Shown: positions 37,339-51,589 of the stretch, in pieces | Position numbering within the stretch: the stretch's first letter is position 1 | How the letters are laid out: each line of letters starts with the position of its first letter | NCBI GenBank assembly: GCA_019155185.1 | Contig: CM032797.1 | Coordinates: 4,100,881 to 4,164,880 of the forward strand | From: Beaufortia kweichowensis | Lineage: Eukaryota > Chordata > Actinopteri > Cypriniformes > Gastromyzontidae | Direction: 5' to 3' | Length of the DNA stretch: 64,000 nt | Notes under the pieces: model-generated | Databases searched by the model: none | What the model saw: the letters and a program-made list of their open reading frames with translations, nothing else | Told to the model about the DNA's origin: nothing | Made by a program: the position numbers and the translations under genes

Positions 37339-37874
37339 ACATTTTGGAAGCAGTTAAAACAGTAAAAATGGTATATTTTAGATTTTTCTAAATTGGTTGT
37401 TCTTTGTCTTCTGATCGGAGTTGAGTGTTGATTTAGCAGCAGAACATGACTCAACATGTGTCTGTTCATCTTCCTGTAGGTTCTCTCATACATTTTATGT
37501 TTTGTACAAGGTGGGTATCTTGTCGTATTCTTTATTCATAACAATAGATCATTATGGTCAATACTACGAGCAATAATTTATAAGGCTACTCTTTCTCTTA
37601 TACAGTATGTTCTGTGTGAATAATGAATAAGTTTTTTTTGTTCATAGAATACTTTAATGCCCGCTACATTTGCTGAAATGTGCAGTATACAACGAATGCC
37701 ACTGCAAGCTGTTATTGAATGAGAATGTACAGAATACTTGATACAGTGTCGTGTATACAGTGAATCAGATTTGTGCTGACAAATGTGCTTCTTTTAGACC
37801 AGTGAGTAACTTTCATAACAGACTAAGAGCATTGAAAAATGAGTTTATTTTGAAAACTTTTTTTCCTCATTGAG

Positions 37875-37904
37875 TTCCCTGAAGTGATCGGAGCTGATAT
37901 AAAA
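37875..37904 (+). promoter_or_regulatory. Candidate receptor promoter: GAS (STAT) site and TATA box
   Basis: TTCCCTGAA at 37875-37883 matches the STAT consensus TTCN3GAA, and TATAAAA follows at 37898-37904. A leader exon would start at about 37930 and end at AAAG|GTACAG (38084); the acceptor CACAG ending at 38401 precedes the exon with the start codon. The signals are visible; their use is inferred. Confidence 0.45.
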
Positions 37905-38427
37905 CATACAGAACAGCCGGATACACAGACTGATCTCCGCTTTTACGCACAGGCTCGCCACGCGCCTCTGGAGACTGATGATCGTGATTATGTCATCGAC
38001 ACGGACATTATTTTCACACTCAAATGCTGTAAATGCTTTCGAAAAGTCTTCAGTTGTTTGGTTCTTCATCTGCATCAACCAAAGGTACAGTATCCGTGTC
38101 TCCTGGATTTTATTTGGCTAACTTGCTACAACAACCATTTGCTTTCATTTTAGTTTCATTTACGCTGTCGTGCATATCGGTTTTTGTTAACCAAAAGAGT
38201 AATAGTTCAACTTATTTTATCATCTTGATCTCCCCCCAAATTTTCATCTTGAAAGATCTTTTCCGTCTGTGACAGGAAGCTGCACGAATGCCAATGTTTG
38301 CTTTGATCTAGACTTGTACATGTGAGTTGTTTGTGAATGTTTAATTTTTACACCAGTGGCTTTCTTTTTATTTATTTCAATGGCTTTATATACTTTCACA
38401 GCTGAAAGGTGAAGCAGAAGGATTGAG

Positions 38428-41400
38428 ATGAAACTCTGTGGATTCATTCTGTGGATGTGCGCAACCAACACGTTTCTCTCCGCAGGTAGCCTACTATAGT
38501 TTTGAGCTTTAATAATAATAACTAAAACAAACTTGGTTAAAGTGTTTTAATTTAGATGACCGTATTTAACAAGACGCTATACCACATGTTACTGTAATGG
38601 GACTGTCCATGCTGTAAATAAACCTTAAGTTACTTTCGTGAAAATAACTAAACGATTAAATTAACCAATGATTAAAGCAGCAGAATAGGGAAACAAATGG
38701 CACAGTTCTAATCAGTCTAAAATCTAAGATATTTTAATGTAGCCAAGGCCAACAAAATATCCAGTTGTCATCATACACATATCCAAGACAAGATGTGTGT
38801 GTGCATTCGGCAGACACATTTATTTTTAAGTGGATAAAGGATCAGTTGACTCAAAATAAATCAAGACTTAACCAATTCAGGTTTAAGCATCTCATAATGA
38901 ACCACAATGAACCCTGTGCCAAACAAACCCTCCACTTAGATAAATGTTATTTTGAAACTCTTTTATTTGCTGTTGATATTTCACAGCCACTTGAAATTAA
39001 TCATTAATCATAAGTTAATCATTTTTGTATGAGCATAATATGGGTCACAGTTAAATCTACAGACATAAACATTTTTCTTACAAGTAGCGGTGGATTATTT
39101 CATGCTTTTTATATGAAATCTGATCTGTGTTGATGATTGTTTGTGGGTGCTGTGTGGGTTTGATATACACAAAGATCTGAAAGCATGAAAGCATGTTTGT
39201 TAATGCCCGTTTATTGTTTGTTTACATTTATTTATGTAGCTGAAACTTTTATGCAAAGCAAATTCTGTCAGATTAGTTTATATTGAAAACCCGGGGCTAG
39301 TTGTCACACATGGAAGTTTTGAAAAGCGATATTTCTGTAGCTGTAAAGTGGTTTTGTTTGTACCGGTAGCATTGCCATCAACCCCATCGATCGTAAAGTG
39401 TGAGATACTGGAATACATCAATATTACCTGTTACTGGGAAACAACCAACCATGCAGTCGACAACAGCAGATACAGACTTCGAGTTAACAAGTAAGACACT
39501 TTCTACGCTGACAAAAGTACCATGATTTGGTAAAATGATAGTAATTATTCAATACCATGTTATATATCATCCTGCATTTCATTCATTTGATAAAGTGTAG
39601 TTTCGAGAGGAGATTATCATCCCATTTCCTATAAATAAAGAATATTTAAACATGATACTGAAAAATGACAAGCATTAAGTGTGAACTCCATCCCCGTATA
39701 TGAGAAAGTCATTTTAGTGTTATTTTCGTGTTGTTTTTATAATTTTGTTTATCTGTCTGATGGATTACTTATCTTGTTTTCTTAATGTGAAAGTGGTTAA
39801 CCGTCTTTCAGTGTGGTTATGAGCTGGTAGAGAACAGATTAAAGATGCATTAGGGTGGATGTAAAGTAAAGGAACAGTCCTCCCACAAATGAAAATACTT
39901 TCATCATCATCTTGGTAGAGATGGTAGGTTAGTGACTACATGCAGAATTCTGCAAACAAATCTCTCTGTTTATCCTCCGTAGAGTTCTTCAGTTAGTTAT
40001 GATCTCCTCTAGATTAATAGGGTTAAAATGTGAACATTTATTGGTAAGATTGTTTGTGAATATTCTTGTGAAAATCTGCACAGAACTATATGTCACAGTA
40101 AAGAATTCTTCAGCTTGGAGGGTGTTTGTGAAACCAGAGGATCTCAGTGCTCCATTCAGCTGAAAAATTCAGCGTTTCACTGTTTCTGTGCCGATGTGCT
40201 GGCGTCCACAAGCTCAGGATTCATACAGTCACCACACTTCTGTTTTAATGGTGGCAATCAAGGTATCTGCATGAATACATCAATAATATTTGATTATATT
40301 CATTTTAAAAGGGACATTGGATGAAATGCTTATTTTTGCATTTAGATCTGCAGTGTCTACATTATTTGTAGATTAAGTAATAACATTTAAAAAAAAATTT
40401 AGTTTTCTAATCAAAATAAATATGTTGGCACAATTATATTTTTGTAATATAATTTAAATATACACATTCAGAATAAACTCTTAAGATTATGAGAAACATT
40501 TTTATCAGTTGTGTGTAAACTTTTGACTTGTACTGTGTGTTAAAGACATTTCATGAAGAATAAAGTATATGGCGTGAAATAGGCTTCTTGCTTCAAGTCG
40601 TGTTTCTCGCAGTAGGTTTCAAAACAAACAAAGTTACATTTAATCTCAGACGTTTCACGTTAACTAACGTTTCACATAGTCTAAACATTCATCTGGTGCA
40701 ATAATTTCCAATCTTTCATTAGAAGTCCAGAACTATGAACTTGTTTTTGCAACACTAATCATCACTTCAACCACTTTCTTTTGTATTATTATTTTGGTTT
40801 ATTAATCGTCTCTCATTCCTGATCCTCCGTGTGAACACAGTGAAACTTCAACCTCCATCAATAACACACATCAGTCCGTCACCGGAACGGCCCGAGTGTT
40901 TCCAGGTGGGCTGGAAAATGCTTTACACCCTCTCTGAAAATGAGAAAGCCTACAGATGGGTCCAAGTGGAGTACATGACACATGAGCAGGTTTACACGCT
41001 ACACACATGCATATCAATGCAACAAATCCAATAGACAAAAAATGTACTAATGTCTGATGCAAATATCTGTTCGTCATCATGCTGCAGACTCGATCTCAGA
41101 CTGTTCAAGCATATTCCAGCAGCATGGAGATGTGTGATCTGTACCCGGGATCCAGATATACAGTGAAACTGAGAGCTCAGGACAGACAAGCGCCCGCCCA
41201 CTGGAGTTCATGGACGTCTAAAGAGTTCACGACCGTGGAGAAAGGTAAAGAGAGTATTCAATCATGCCCAAAACCTTTGATACCATTGGTAAATATTGGT
41301 GGTGATGGTATATTTAGCAATATCCGCAATGGTTATGAGATCATAATACATGAGAAAGAACAGTGTGTTGAAATGTTTGTATTATTTTTTTCAAAGCCCC

Positions 41401-44400
41401 GTCTGCTGCTCCTCGACTGTGGAGACACACACAACCTGCAGAAGAGACAAGAAAGAGACGTCTTACCCTGCTCTGGAAGGTTTGATATCAATCTATGTAA
41501 ATTACAGGATAAAATAAATCCAAAATCCTAAAGTAACTTTCCAGAAGAGCCCAAAAAAAATCACAGATGAGATCTCTTTAATATATCAATTATTTCTTCT
41601 AGACATCAATGAGATTAAATAGAGAGCAAATGGAAATGTTTGTTTAAGTCTCATCTGTGTTTCAGATATTTCTCCTGAGAAAAAGAGTCATTAGAGTTTC
41701 AGAAGAGATCTCAACAATGACACAAACTCAGATTTTCCAAGTCTGACATCAAAAGATTTCAATATTAACTCAAAGATTTCTCATCAAATCCAGATTTTTT
41801 CCCCCCCTAAACAATCTACATTTATTTTACTTCATAGAGTTTAACAATTGACTCATTTGTTTCTGTTTTTATTTCTCCTGTAAACAATTTTAGGAGAAAC
41901 ATCTGAGACTAAGTTGATACTTAAATGAAACACAACTGAGAACTTCATTAAATCTCCTGAACTGTGATTTCCTCTGGAAGGAATTAATATGGACTAAAAA
42001 CTGCTGACATAAAGTAACATTACAGAGATATAAATGAATTTGAACTACATAGATCTGGTTATTTGATCTTGAAAGAAATAGGTCAGAAATGTTTATAGTT
42101 GTATCTCTTTATATTGAGATATGTGTGAGATTTCTCTAGAAGATTTTGTAGATAAATCTTAAACATGCAAAAAATTTCACCCATGTGTCCTCTCATGTCG
42201 TGACAAAAATCTCTTATCGTCCTAATATCTGATTTTTTTTATAACACCATCTCAACTTTCCCATGTCATCTTAAATCAAATAAACACTAAAGCCACATCC
42301 TGTTTCTTTACCGTCTCGACTTATTACCAATTTGAAACCTGTTCAGATAACAATCATGCTTTCATTATAGTGAAAGTACAAAAAAACACAGTTTTACTAC
42401 AGATACCATGGTTAAACTTTTGCAGAACTATGGCAGTTTTATATGTAGTAAAATCATGGTTAATTTCCTTATTCATTCATTCTACACTTCACAGTATTTC
42501 ACAACGACTTTCCTTAAACTATTGTTGAGCAATAAGGTACGAGAGATTGTGCAATAATGTGCAAAACACATCAAAGAATTCTCTTCAGCTGTCAAAGATA
42601 TTAAAGATATTAAACATAGTTTTATTAAAGAGATTGTTCACCCAAAAGAAATTCTGTCATCATTTATTTATCCTTATGTGGTCAAAGTCTGTATATTTAT
42701 TCCAGAACAGCTAGACTGCTTTTTTGACCAATCAGCATCCAGAACTAGCCATTTAACATGGGTAATAACATTTCTACTTCTAAAACTTTTGACTATTATA
42801 AAGAGAATGAATCATTCGCAGATTACCTGCGGTTTTATTTGAACTTAATACGTTTTTATAAGCCATTTGGTCTCTAGTTATCGACTGCTCATGATAAAAT
42901 ATATTTAGAATAATAACCTGACCGTAGACTCACGGCGGTGGATGAGTAATGTGTTGTGTTGTTACAATGCTCGCTCTTCTGCACTGGGAATATTTGAAAG
43001 AGAGTAACAAGAAGTGAGCAGGGCGGCACACATCTCACTGGGATTCTGTTCATAGAAATGAAAGTACTTACAATCACAATCATTCTGATTGGGTTTCAGT
43101 TGCTTCACAGGTTTGATGTTTTTCTGATGTTAACAATGAATGTTAGATTTTATTACATTTACATATGAATTACAAGTTATACCATAAATAATAAATATAA
43201 ATTTATAGGAAATAATATGTCCAGACAACAATGAGGTTAAAGCATCTCATCTCTGTTTGTCTTTGTGTCTGCACTGCACATTTCTTCATTAGATTTGTAA
43301 ATTTGTTAATGATCCCTCTTCCCAAAAAATAACATTTATTTTTGTTTTTGTTTAAATCATAACAGTCCATATTCCTCATAAATGAACACATGAAAATGAA
43401 AATAAAATAACTATTTTATGTTCTTTGAAGAGTCATCTCTTCTTCATTTGTGGGGTATTATTGCTTCTTGTTTGTGTATTTTAATTCTTTTTTGTCACAT
43501 TCATAACACATGTATATTTTTAAAAGAAATAACTCGTGCATAGTCAGGTTAATTTAGTACTTTTGAGTTTTGGATAAAACATGACAGTTTTAAGGCATAA
43601 CATCCATGTGTTTCTTCTTGGTTTTCTATATCTCGTTTAGTCTCTCTCCTGGCCTGAAGCGAATGGTGTTGTGCTCAGTTATACGGCGTCGTGTCGCAGT
43701 GATGTGGATTCATCTCAGTGGACCTGCGGGATGCGTCTGGATGCGTCTGAATCCTCCTGTGATCTCACTGTCTCTGTCGATGCCTGTAACTGCAGTCTGA
43801 CGGCGACTAATTCAGCTGGAACTTCACCTGCGTCTTACATCTACATACCTGCACACACAGATGAAGGTAAACACAAACTTCAGCCCAGCCTCCATCTAGC
43901 TGGTAAATGTACTTTTGCACTTTACTTCATTATTTTGGTTTGTTAATTGGCGGAAATATTTAGGAATGTCTGCACAAATATTTTAACAGACACAGCAGAA
44001 GACCCTGTGATCACAAATTTATCTCCTGTTTCCCATCGTAGATCTCCCGCCTCCTAGTAATATCAGCATCATCTCATTGGATGACACCAGACTAAAGGTG
44101 GAATGGACCACAGCATCCGACCAATCAGAAACCGACTTTGTGGTGCAGTGGATTTCTATACTTCACAATGGAACGACCATTCTGAACTGGCAATATTTGA
44201 ATGAGACATCTAAAAGTTTTATTCTCACAGGTCTGAATAATGTATGTTTTTATGTATGTTTTAATATATATGCTTTTGAACTGTTGATTTTGTAGGTCAA
44301 TACTTCTTCAATACAAAATCTTTACGATCTTCAGTTTTTAAGATGTTATGTTGCAATCTTACAGTATGTGATTTGGTAATAGAATTGTGTGTGTGTGTGT

Positions 44401-47400
44401 TTGCGTTGTAGGTCTGCTGCCAGAGGTCCCGTATAATGTGTCAGTCATGTGTGTGCATTGGGGTAAAGCAGGAACTGGCACGTCTGTCATTGCTTTCACA
44501 CGTGAAGGAGGTCAGTCATTACACAATCAGACATTTTTTCCATTTCCTTTTCCTGCCACAGGTGCTCACAAAATAACATGAAAAGACAAATAAGGTTGTT
44601 TCTGTATCTGTATCATTTCAGTTCAGCTAACATGAACAACTGTATTAGCATTAACTAACATTAACAAAGATGAATAAATACTGTTAGTTCAAGAAGAACT
44701 AGTAAGAGAATGACACAACATTGTGTGGTTTTGGAACACTTTATTGTGAATCCCGTGTAAATTTCCATGTGAAACCCATGGGACAACATGAAAAATGTGG
44801 TGACGTAATCGCATGTTGATCGCAGTTCACCACACGTTTCGCATGAAATCACACACAGTTTTTTTATGCGACTTTTCAACCTTACAAAAAGAAGTGTACT
44901 TCAAAGCAAAATTAGTAAGTACTTTCATCAGTATATCATGTGTACATACATCATGTGTTCCCTGGGATCGAACCCGTGACCAAACACAATGCTATACCAA
45001 TGTTGCTCTGGAACACTGTTCAAAAGCTTTACACCATCTGAATGTAATAATCAACACATTGTCTGTTTGTGTTTAAATGCTTTGACGTGTAGTTGTGTTG
45101 TGTTGTAGCGCCCTCTGTTGGCCCAAAGCTGACAGTACTGCAGACTTCTGCCAGGAGGATTCATCTGAGATGGGATCCTGTTCCTGTAGAGAAACTACAC
45201 GGCTTTATCAAATACTACTCTGTTCTGTACAGTATCAATGGCAAAGATAAAAGTAAGAGACAAACACGACTTTGCAAAATGTATAGCAATGAAACATGGT
45301 TGTCAAAATAACCGGACATTTATAAAAATCTTTGGTAAAACGATGATTAATTTTCAGTCATGGTTGTGTCAAAAATGGACAAATCTACACGTTGGGTTAA
45401 ATTAACCTAGAAAATGTCCATAATTTTCTGACTGAAACAACCAAATGTACATTTCCAGGAACTTGGCATAGCTCTGAAAAATATTAAGAGGCCACTTTAA
45501 AATTATTTATTTTATATACGGAACCGTCAGGAGTACCTCTGAGGAACTTCAGAACTGAATTTAAGGTGCCTAAAGGATCCCATAAGTTTCAGCAAGAACT
45601 GCCAAGACTGTTAATGGTTCCTCAGAGAACTGTTCTTTGTCTCGAGGTCCTCCTGATGGTTCCGCCGGTGTGACAGTGTGAAGAACCCCAAATGGTTCCT
45701 TCAGGATTTTTTAGCTTTTACAGTGATGTTTTTACATGTGTTAAGGAAGAGTTAAAAATGAATATTTAATGAAATAACCCTGATTTTTCATGTGTCTTGG
45801 CATGTCAGACACAGAGGTTTTGCTTTTGTTTGAAATTGACACTGAAACATATTTAGATTGCCCTCTTCAATTTTGACAGAGCTCATTTTTAATTTTTAAT
45901 TTTTTTATTATAATGTTTATCATCGACCCTTCTATGTTTGTATGTGAAGGAGAACAGGTAAATGGTGATGTTGGTCAGATCTATCTGAATGGATTAATGA
46001 AAGGAACATATAACATCTGTGTAATGGCTCATACTGTAGCGGGAGGTGCGGCGGGGCCGTGGCAGATGGTGGCTGTGGGTGAGAATAACATCACTTCATA
46101 TGAGCTCTTTTGACATCTTTACCTGTATAAACAGTGTTATCTTCACACCTGTGTGTGTTTGTGTGTTCACAGGACATGATGATTTACAGGTCTTCCCAAT
46201 ACTGCTATGTGCACTACTTTTGATTTTTATCATTTTAATAATCCCTGTATGCATGAGGGTGAGGTAAGTCAAACTCATTTTGTAAAATACTACGGTACTT
46301 AAAATGATGATACTCATTACTCTCTTTGGAATGTTTGGATTATTGTTGTTTATCAGGATTAAACATTTTCTGTGTCCGACCGTCCCTGACCCATCTAACA
46401 GCAGCCTGTCTGCCTGGACCAACTGTAAACCAGGACAGGTAAGAAACAATTCATTTCAATCATATTCAATCATACGGCAATTCCAGCATTATGGACGTGA
46501 CATTATAAATTCTCATCAGTATATTGAATTATCTGTTTATATTCAGCTTAAGCCCTGTGAGTCCAGAAATAAGAAAAATATCAGTCTATACACGGGTTAT
46601 CTATTTAAAAAAATGGAAATATACATGTGTTATGAATGTGACAAAAAAGAACACACGTTTATGAGAGGCAACATACTTTATAGGATTTATATAAATGAAA
46701 ATACACAAACCAGAAGCAATAATACCCAACAAATGAAGAAGAGATGACTCCTCAAAGAACATAAAACAGTTATTTTATTTTAATTTTCATGTGTTCATTT
46801 ATGAGGAATATGGACTGTTATGAATGTGACAATTCTGAAAACAGCACTTTACCTGACTATGAAAATCATATTTTAAACATAAACAAATGCTTTAAAAACT
46901 TTGAGAGAGACCTCACATGAGGATTTAAAATGTTGACATCTGAACTATCAGTATGATTTTCTGATGTTTCTGTTTCCTGCAGCACATGCTAACACCCTCT
47001 TCCACCATGAGCTCCTTCTTCTCTATTGGTCAGACCTCATGTTACCATGGTTACAGTGAGAAAGACTACAGTCCGGTCCAAGTTCTGAGCTTTCATCCCG
47101 TTCAGCATGTACCGGATGACAAAGACAACCCCACATCACCTAAAACATACATGAACCCAAATCTGCAGGTTTGTAGAACTGAAGAAGCAACTCGACAGTT
47201 CCAAGCTGATTTCATCAACCAGAGCTACATAAAACCAGACCAGATCACATCTGCTGGATATCAAGATGACTATCAATCGCTGAATGACCCGTTACTCACT
47301 ATGGTGCTCGGCTACCAGAGAGATCCGACGGCACGAGATGATTTATGTGATTATATCCACGTGTCCCAGAGCTACATGTCTGTTACGACTGTAGACGCGT

Positions 47401-47420
47401 ACAAGCAGGGTTTAAATTGA
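38428..47420 (+). CDS. Class I cytokine receptor, IL-12R-beta/IL-27R-alpha type, complete, 14 coding exons, 704 aa
   Basis: Coding exons: 38428-38485, 39370-39490, 40114-40262, 40841-40989, 41088-41244, 41397-41479, 43641-43866, 44042-44230, 44412-44510, 45109-45252, 45950-46078, 46173-46263, 46357-46438, 46983-47420. Phases join to 704 codons. Signal peptide MKLCGFILWMCATNTFLSA is followed by a two-domain cytokine-binding module: paired cysteines with CYWE in the first domain and the WSXWS box as WSSWTS (198-203) in the second. Three more fibronectin type III domains follow (about 212-500), then one membrane segment (about 508-528) and a 172-residue tail. The tail has a box 1-like CPTVPDPSNSSL for JAK binding and 11 tyrosines in the last exon. 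There is no N-terminal Ig domain, unlike IL12RB2 or gp130, so the plan of five FN3 domains is that of IL27RA or IL12RB1. I cannot choose between them. The eleventh exon's acceptor (TGTGAAG|GA) is the least certain junction. Confidence 0.9.
41560..41960 (-). repeat. Dispersed repeat, reverse copy of the 13330-13560 family
   Basis: Contains AGAGTTTCAGAAGAGATCTC and AACAATGACACAAACTC in reverse orientation, in the receptor intron before 43641. Confidence 0.55.
43200..43590 (-). mobile_element. GGCAATTCCA-family element in a receptor intron
   Basis: Reverse-orientation family blocks (CATATTCCTCATAAATGAACAC, split; GAAGAGTCATCTCTTCTTC; TTTTTTGTCACATTC) in the intron before the exon at 43641. Ends are degraded. 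Confidence 0.6.
44896..45010 (-). mobile_element. tRNA-derived SINE fragment, minus orientation
   Basis: Minus-strand reading gives TATAGCATTGTGTTTGGTCA and box B-like GGGTTCGATCCCAGGG. It lies in the receptor intron before 45109. Confidence 0.55.
45520..45663 (+). repeat. Short fold-back element (144 bp)
   Basis: The first 20 bases GGAACCGTCAGGAGTACCTC pair with the last 20, 18 of 20 matching. It lies in the receptor intron before the exon at 45950. Confidence 0.6.
46473..46965 (+). mobile_element. GGCAATTCCA-family element in the last receptor intron
   Basis: Starts CGGCAATTCCAGCATTATGG and runs almost to the acceptor of the final exon (46982). Most of the intron between the box 1 exon and the tail exon is this element. 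Confidence 0.75.
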
Positions 47421-47490
47421 GCCGGGGCCGTCGGCACATAGACTCCAGGGCTCGTCAGTAACACTTCATTAACGGCAGACAAGTAACCTA

Positions 47491-47496
47491 ATTAAA
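47491..47496 (+). other. Polyadenylation signal candidate of the receptor gene (ATTAAA)
   Basis: ATTAAA is 71 nt after the stop codon. A second signal, AATAAA, lies at 47784-47789. Confidence 0.35.
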
Positions 47497-49909
47497 ACAT
47501 CAATAACCTATAGGCAATCGCCAAAACGCAAGTATTGTTCTGGTTTTATTACATTATTATATTATATTTATTACATAGAGTAAGTGGAGATAGCTACTAT
47601 ATATACACATGTACTGACGGTAAGGTTGCACTGATGAGGCGAGGCTCACGCAGCCTCTCCAGGAGAAATCAAAACGCGCAACACAAAGAAACTCAGCAGT
47701 GTTTTTATTTTTTTTGTGTTTAAAATAGAGTTAGTTAGGCAACATCACACAACGTTTTTACCATCACGACTGTTCAATAGTTCAATAAACAGTTCAGTAA
47801 GCAAGAACAATAATATTAGGCCACTTACATTTTAGGCAGACTGCTTCTGTTCTATTTCAGCAGCGAAAATGATTCTACACAGCAGAACCACAGCAGTGCA
47901 TCTCACAGCAACCAGCCGATTCAGTCAAAGTTTCATTAGCCCATGTGCATAAATGATGAATCAGCCGCTTGAATTAACGACTCGACTCACACATTAGACG
48001 CTCACTGGCCGTCACAGGCGTTTTAATTTTGCTTAAAAGTATAATTTCCCCCCATATTTTCTTGTATATTAAAAAAATAATAATTAAACAAAAATAACAG
48101 CCTCGTAACATTATTTAATGCAGTTGTATTTTTTCAGTGTAAATTATTTAATTTGATAACGTATATAACAACAATCATAGTATTGTAATTGAATTTAAAA
48201 ATCAAATGTACACGCAAGAATTTGAAATGAAAGATGAAGTATTAAGGAGGCTAAGGGGGAAAATGCCCTTGGATTAAATATTTAAAAAACATCCAGATTT
48301 ATTTTTATACCGACACAAAGGGGATGACACAGGCCTACAGAAACATTTTATTGTCAGATGTAGCTTTGCACACTCCCACCATCTAGAATGATTTTGATCA
48401 ACATTTTAGTGTTAATAACGGAGGGCTTTCTTAACTTGTTATATTTTACAGCTTATCAATTGATAAGCCCCCCCACCTAACAAATCCCAATTTAACCCCT
48501 GCGTACAAGACTCTTGATTCTGACGTTCTGCATGTTTTACCGGAGGACCACAGTTTATCTAAACTAACATCATGTGGTATCAGCGGTGAAAATAAAGTAA
48601 CTTGATATGATTTTTCTCACATGCGGTCTAATGCAGAAGTAAGATTTCTTTATTATAACATCTGTTATTCACAAGCTTCAAAACATCACCACTGCTTTTT
48701 TGTTGATTCAATATTTTGGCTGATTTGATTATGCCTGCAGCTAGTGATAGGAATGATATATTTTTAGACTTGTTTAAATCCATTATGTGGACTTCTGCAC
48801 ATTTCCCCCGAATCACTGCTGAAAATGTGATTAAAAAGTCAGCAGATTGTGTCTGACAGTTAGTCATTTGTTCTGGGAAATATTTTTATCAATCCATCTC
48901 ATTGTTGGGGACAGATACAGCTGTAAAAGGACACAAGATCATTCTGGGTTCATGTACCGAAAGAACGACACAGGGTGCAAAATTATTTCTCTGTACAATC
49001 TTGGAGCTCTACAGACATTTATAGACATGGTATTCAGCGGGACATAAGGCCTCAATAATTATATTATTGTCCACAACAGTTTGTTTATTTTAAGTTTATG
49101 CACTGCAGTTTCACATTTTAAATGTGTGAGCCCTTTAAATTTGAATAGATTTTAATTGTTTTATCAATGTAGTCAATGTTTTACATATCAGCTGGGAAAA
49201 AATGACTCTGAAAGTGATCACAATGATATCATTCCTCTTTAAAGTTATTGTTATAGTTGTGTTATGGACTCTCTTGCTATTCTCTTAAATTTAAAATGAT
49301 TTTTAAGACTTTATATTATTGTCTGTGTGTAAACAGGCCTTAAGCGGCTCAGTTTATGCTTTTACATGCCTTCTCTTTTCAAAACCTCGCCCACTTGTTG
49401 CATATTAGCCAATCAGATGATAGCAAACCTGTCATGTATTCTTTTATATTGAAAACGAATTATTGTACATAATGTATTTACTATGTTGTTGTCTTAACTG
49501 CTGCTTAAATGACACAATCAGCGGTTGCTGTAAATTCATTTTCATGGACAAACTGCATCATTTCATATGAATGTTTTAGTCTTCTGTGCAGAACCTGTTA
49601 ACCTGTGAAAGCTGCAACATTACTGATTCCTAAGAGGTTCTTTGTCAGGCTGGTTCCATAAAGAACCTTTAACAATTGCAGAACTTTCATGTGGCACAAA
49701 CGGTTCTTTCTGATTAAAAGTTCTTCAGAGTACACCAATGTAAGATAGAAGTCAACTGAAAAGATTTTTGTGGAAACAAAATAGTTCTTCTATGGCATTG
49801 TTTTATTTGAACTGTATATACTGTTTCATTTATCATAAATATTTCTGTTTCATTATTGTTATTTTCCTAAATGAAAATACTGTTTCTTTTTCATTTGTCT
49901 ATTCTTCAG

Positions 49910-50161
49910 GAACGCTGTTGTAAAATAAAAGGATTATTTTCATGTGCCGTATCTGTAGATAAACCGCTGTGTGAAAAGGGAAAGGAGGACACGGGCATGG
50001 ATCAGGAGCGTTTCATTTGTGGGAATGTCGCGACTTTAGGCCAGAGTTCACCAGTGCCGGTCCATCTTTCCTGCGATTGGAATTCCCGACAAAGTCCCTC
50101 TTTGTTTGGACAGAGACAGGTCGGGACAGTGTCACACACACATCCGGCTCTAGATAGCTGA
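49910..50161 (+). other. Unrecognised open frame after a splice-acceptor-like site
   Basis: The pyrimidine-rich sequence TCTATTCTTCAG ends at 49909, followed by an open frame to TGA at 50159-50161 that includes an internal ATG at 49997. The peptide is Cys- and Ser-rich with no motif I know. It could be a terminal exon of an unknown transcript or simply chance. Confidence 0.15.
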
Positions 50162-51195
50162 TGGGACGTATGCCAGAGCTGGTACAGCAGTATTTACCCT
50201 GGATAAAATGTACTAACGTGGGCAGGAGACAGTTATTCACACCGGCCTGCCAAAACTCATCTGACCTTTACAACATAACACACACACTTTACATCCAGCT
50301 AATGTGACTTGAGCTGAATTAATGCTCAACACAATGACACAAACCTCAGGGATTTTAATCTCTGTGGTACAGACTTGTTATTTGACTAAAGTATAATTTA
50401 GGCATGTCTGGATGGTTATTATTTGAAGTATATCATAATCTGTTTGTGTAAATATACAGGTTATATATGTGTATGTGTGTCACAGGTTATTTCAGTGCTT
50501 GGAAATATCGGCATACTTTGGACTTTGGTTATATCTATTGATCTCTCGCAGGCGTGTCGATTGATCATGAGAAGATGTGCACTTTGACTTCTGTGCATAT
50601 TTACTGTGGTCATGTCAATGGAAATAATGTAAATCTTTTATATACATAGAATAGTATAGTGAAAGTTCATAGTGTGAGTGTGTGAACATGCTAAACTTAT
50701 TAGAAGAGTCATAAATAGGCCCAAAAATGACCATATCACCACATGACCATACACAAATGGTTCAATAATGGTGTCAGGTCATATTTCTCCAACATTATGG
50801 GCTTTAAAAATGACCATAACCTGAGAAAGTCATCAGTGGTGGCAGGCCGGGTTTCTCCTACGTTGTGGGGATAAGACAATGCTCACCACAAGGAATAATA
50901 AACTTGTCTTCATGGGAAAAGTAAGGATATTTGAAAAAAAATCTTCACAAATACAGTTAATCATCATTCAGGACACATTTCAGCGAGACATTAGCCGAAC
51001 ACTTGGATATGTCCTCAAAGAATGGAGAAATTAAGTAAAAATGTGGGATTGGGGTTAGTATGTAGTTCCTTATAGTTAGTAACTGGATTTATCTATTTTA
51101 ACATAAATATCTATTATTCTCTTATCAAAAGGACAATTACAGTATATTGTACATATCAAATCTTGTATCAGTAAACAGCAAGATCATATAATAAT

Positions 51196-51589
<394 letters not shown>

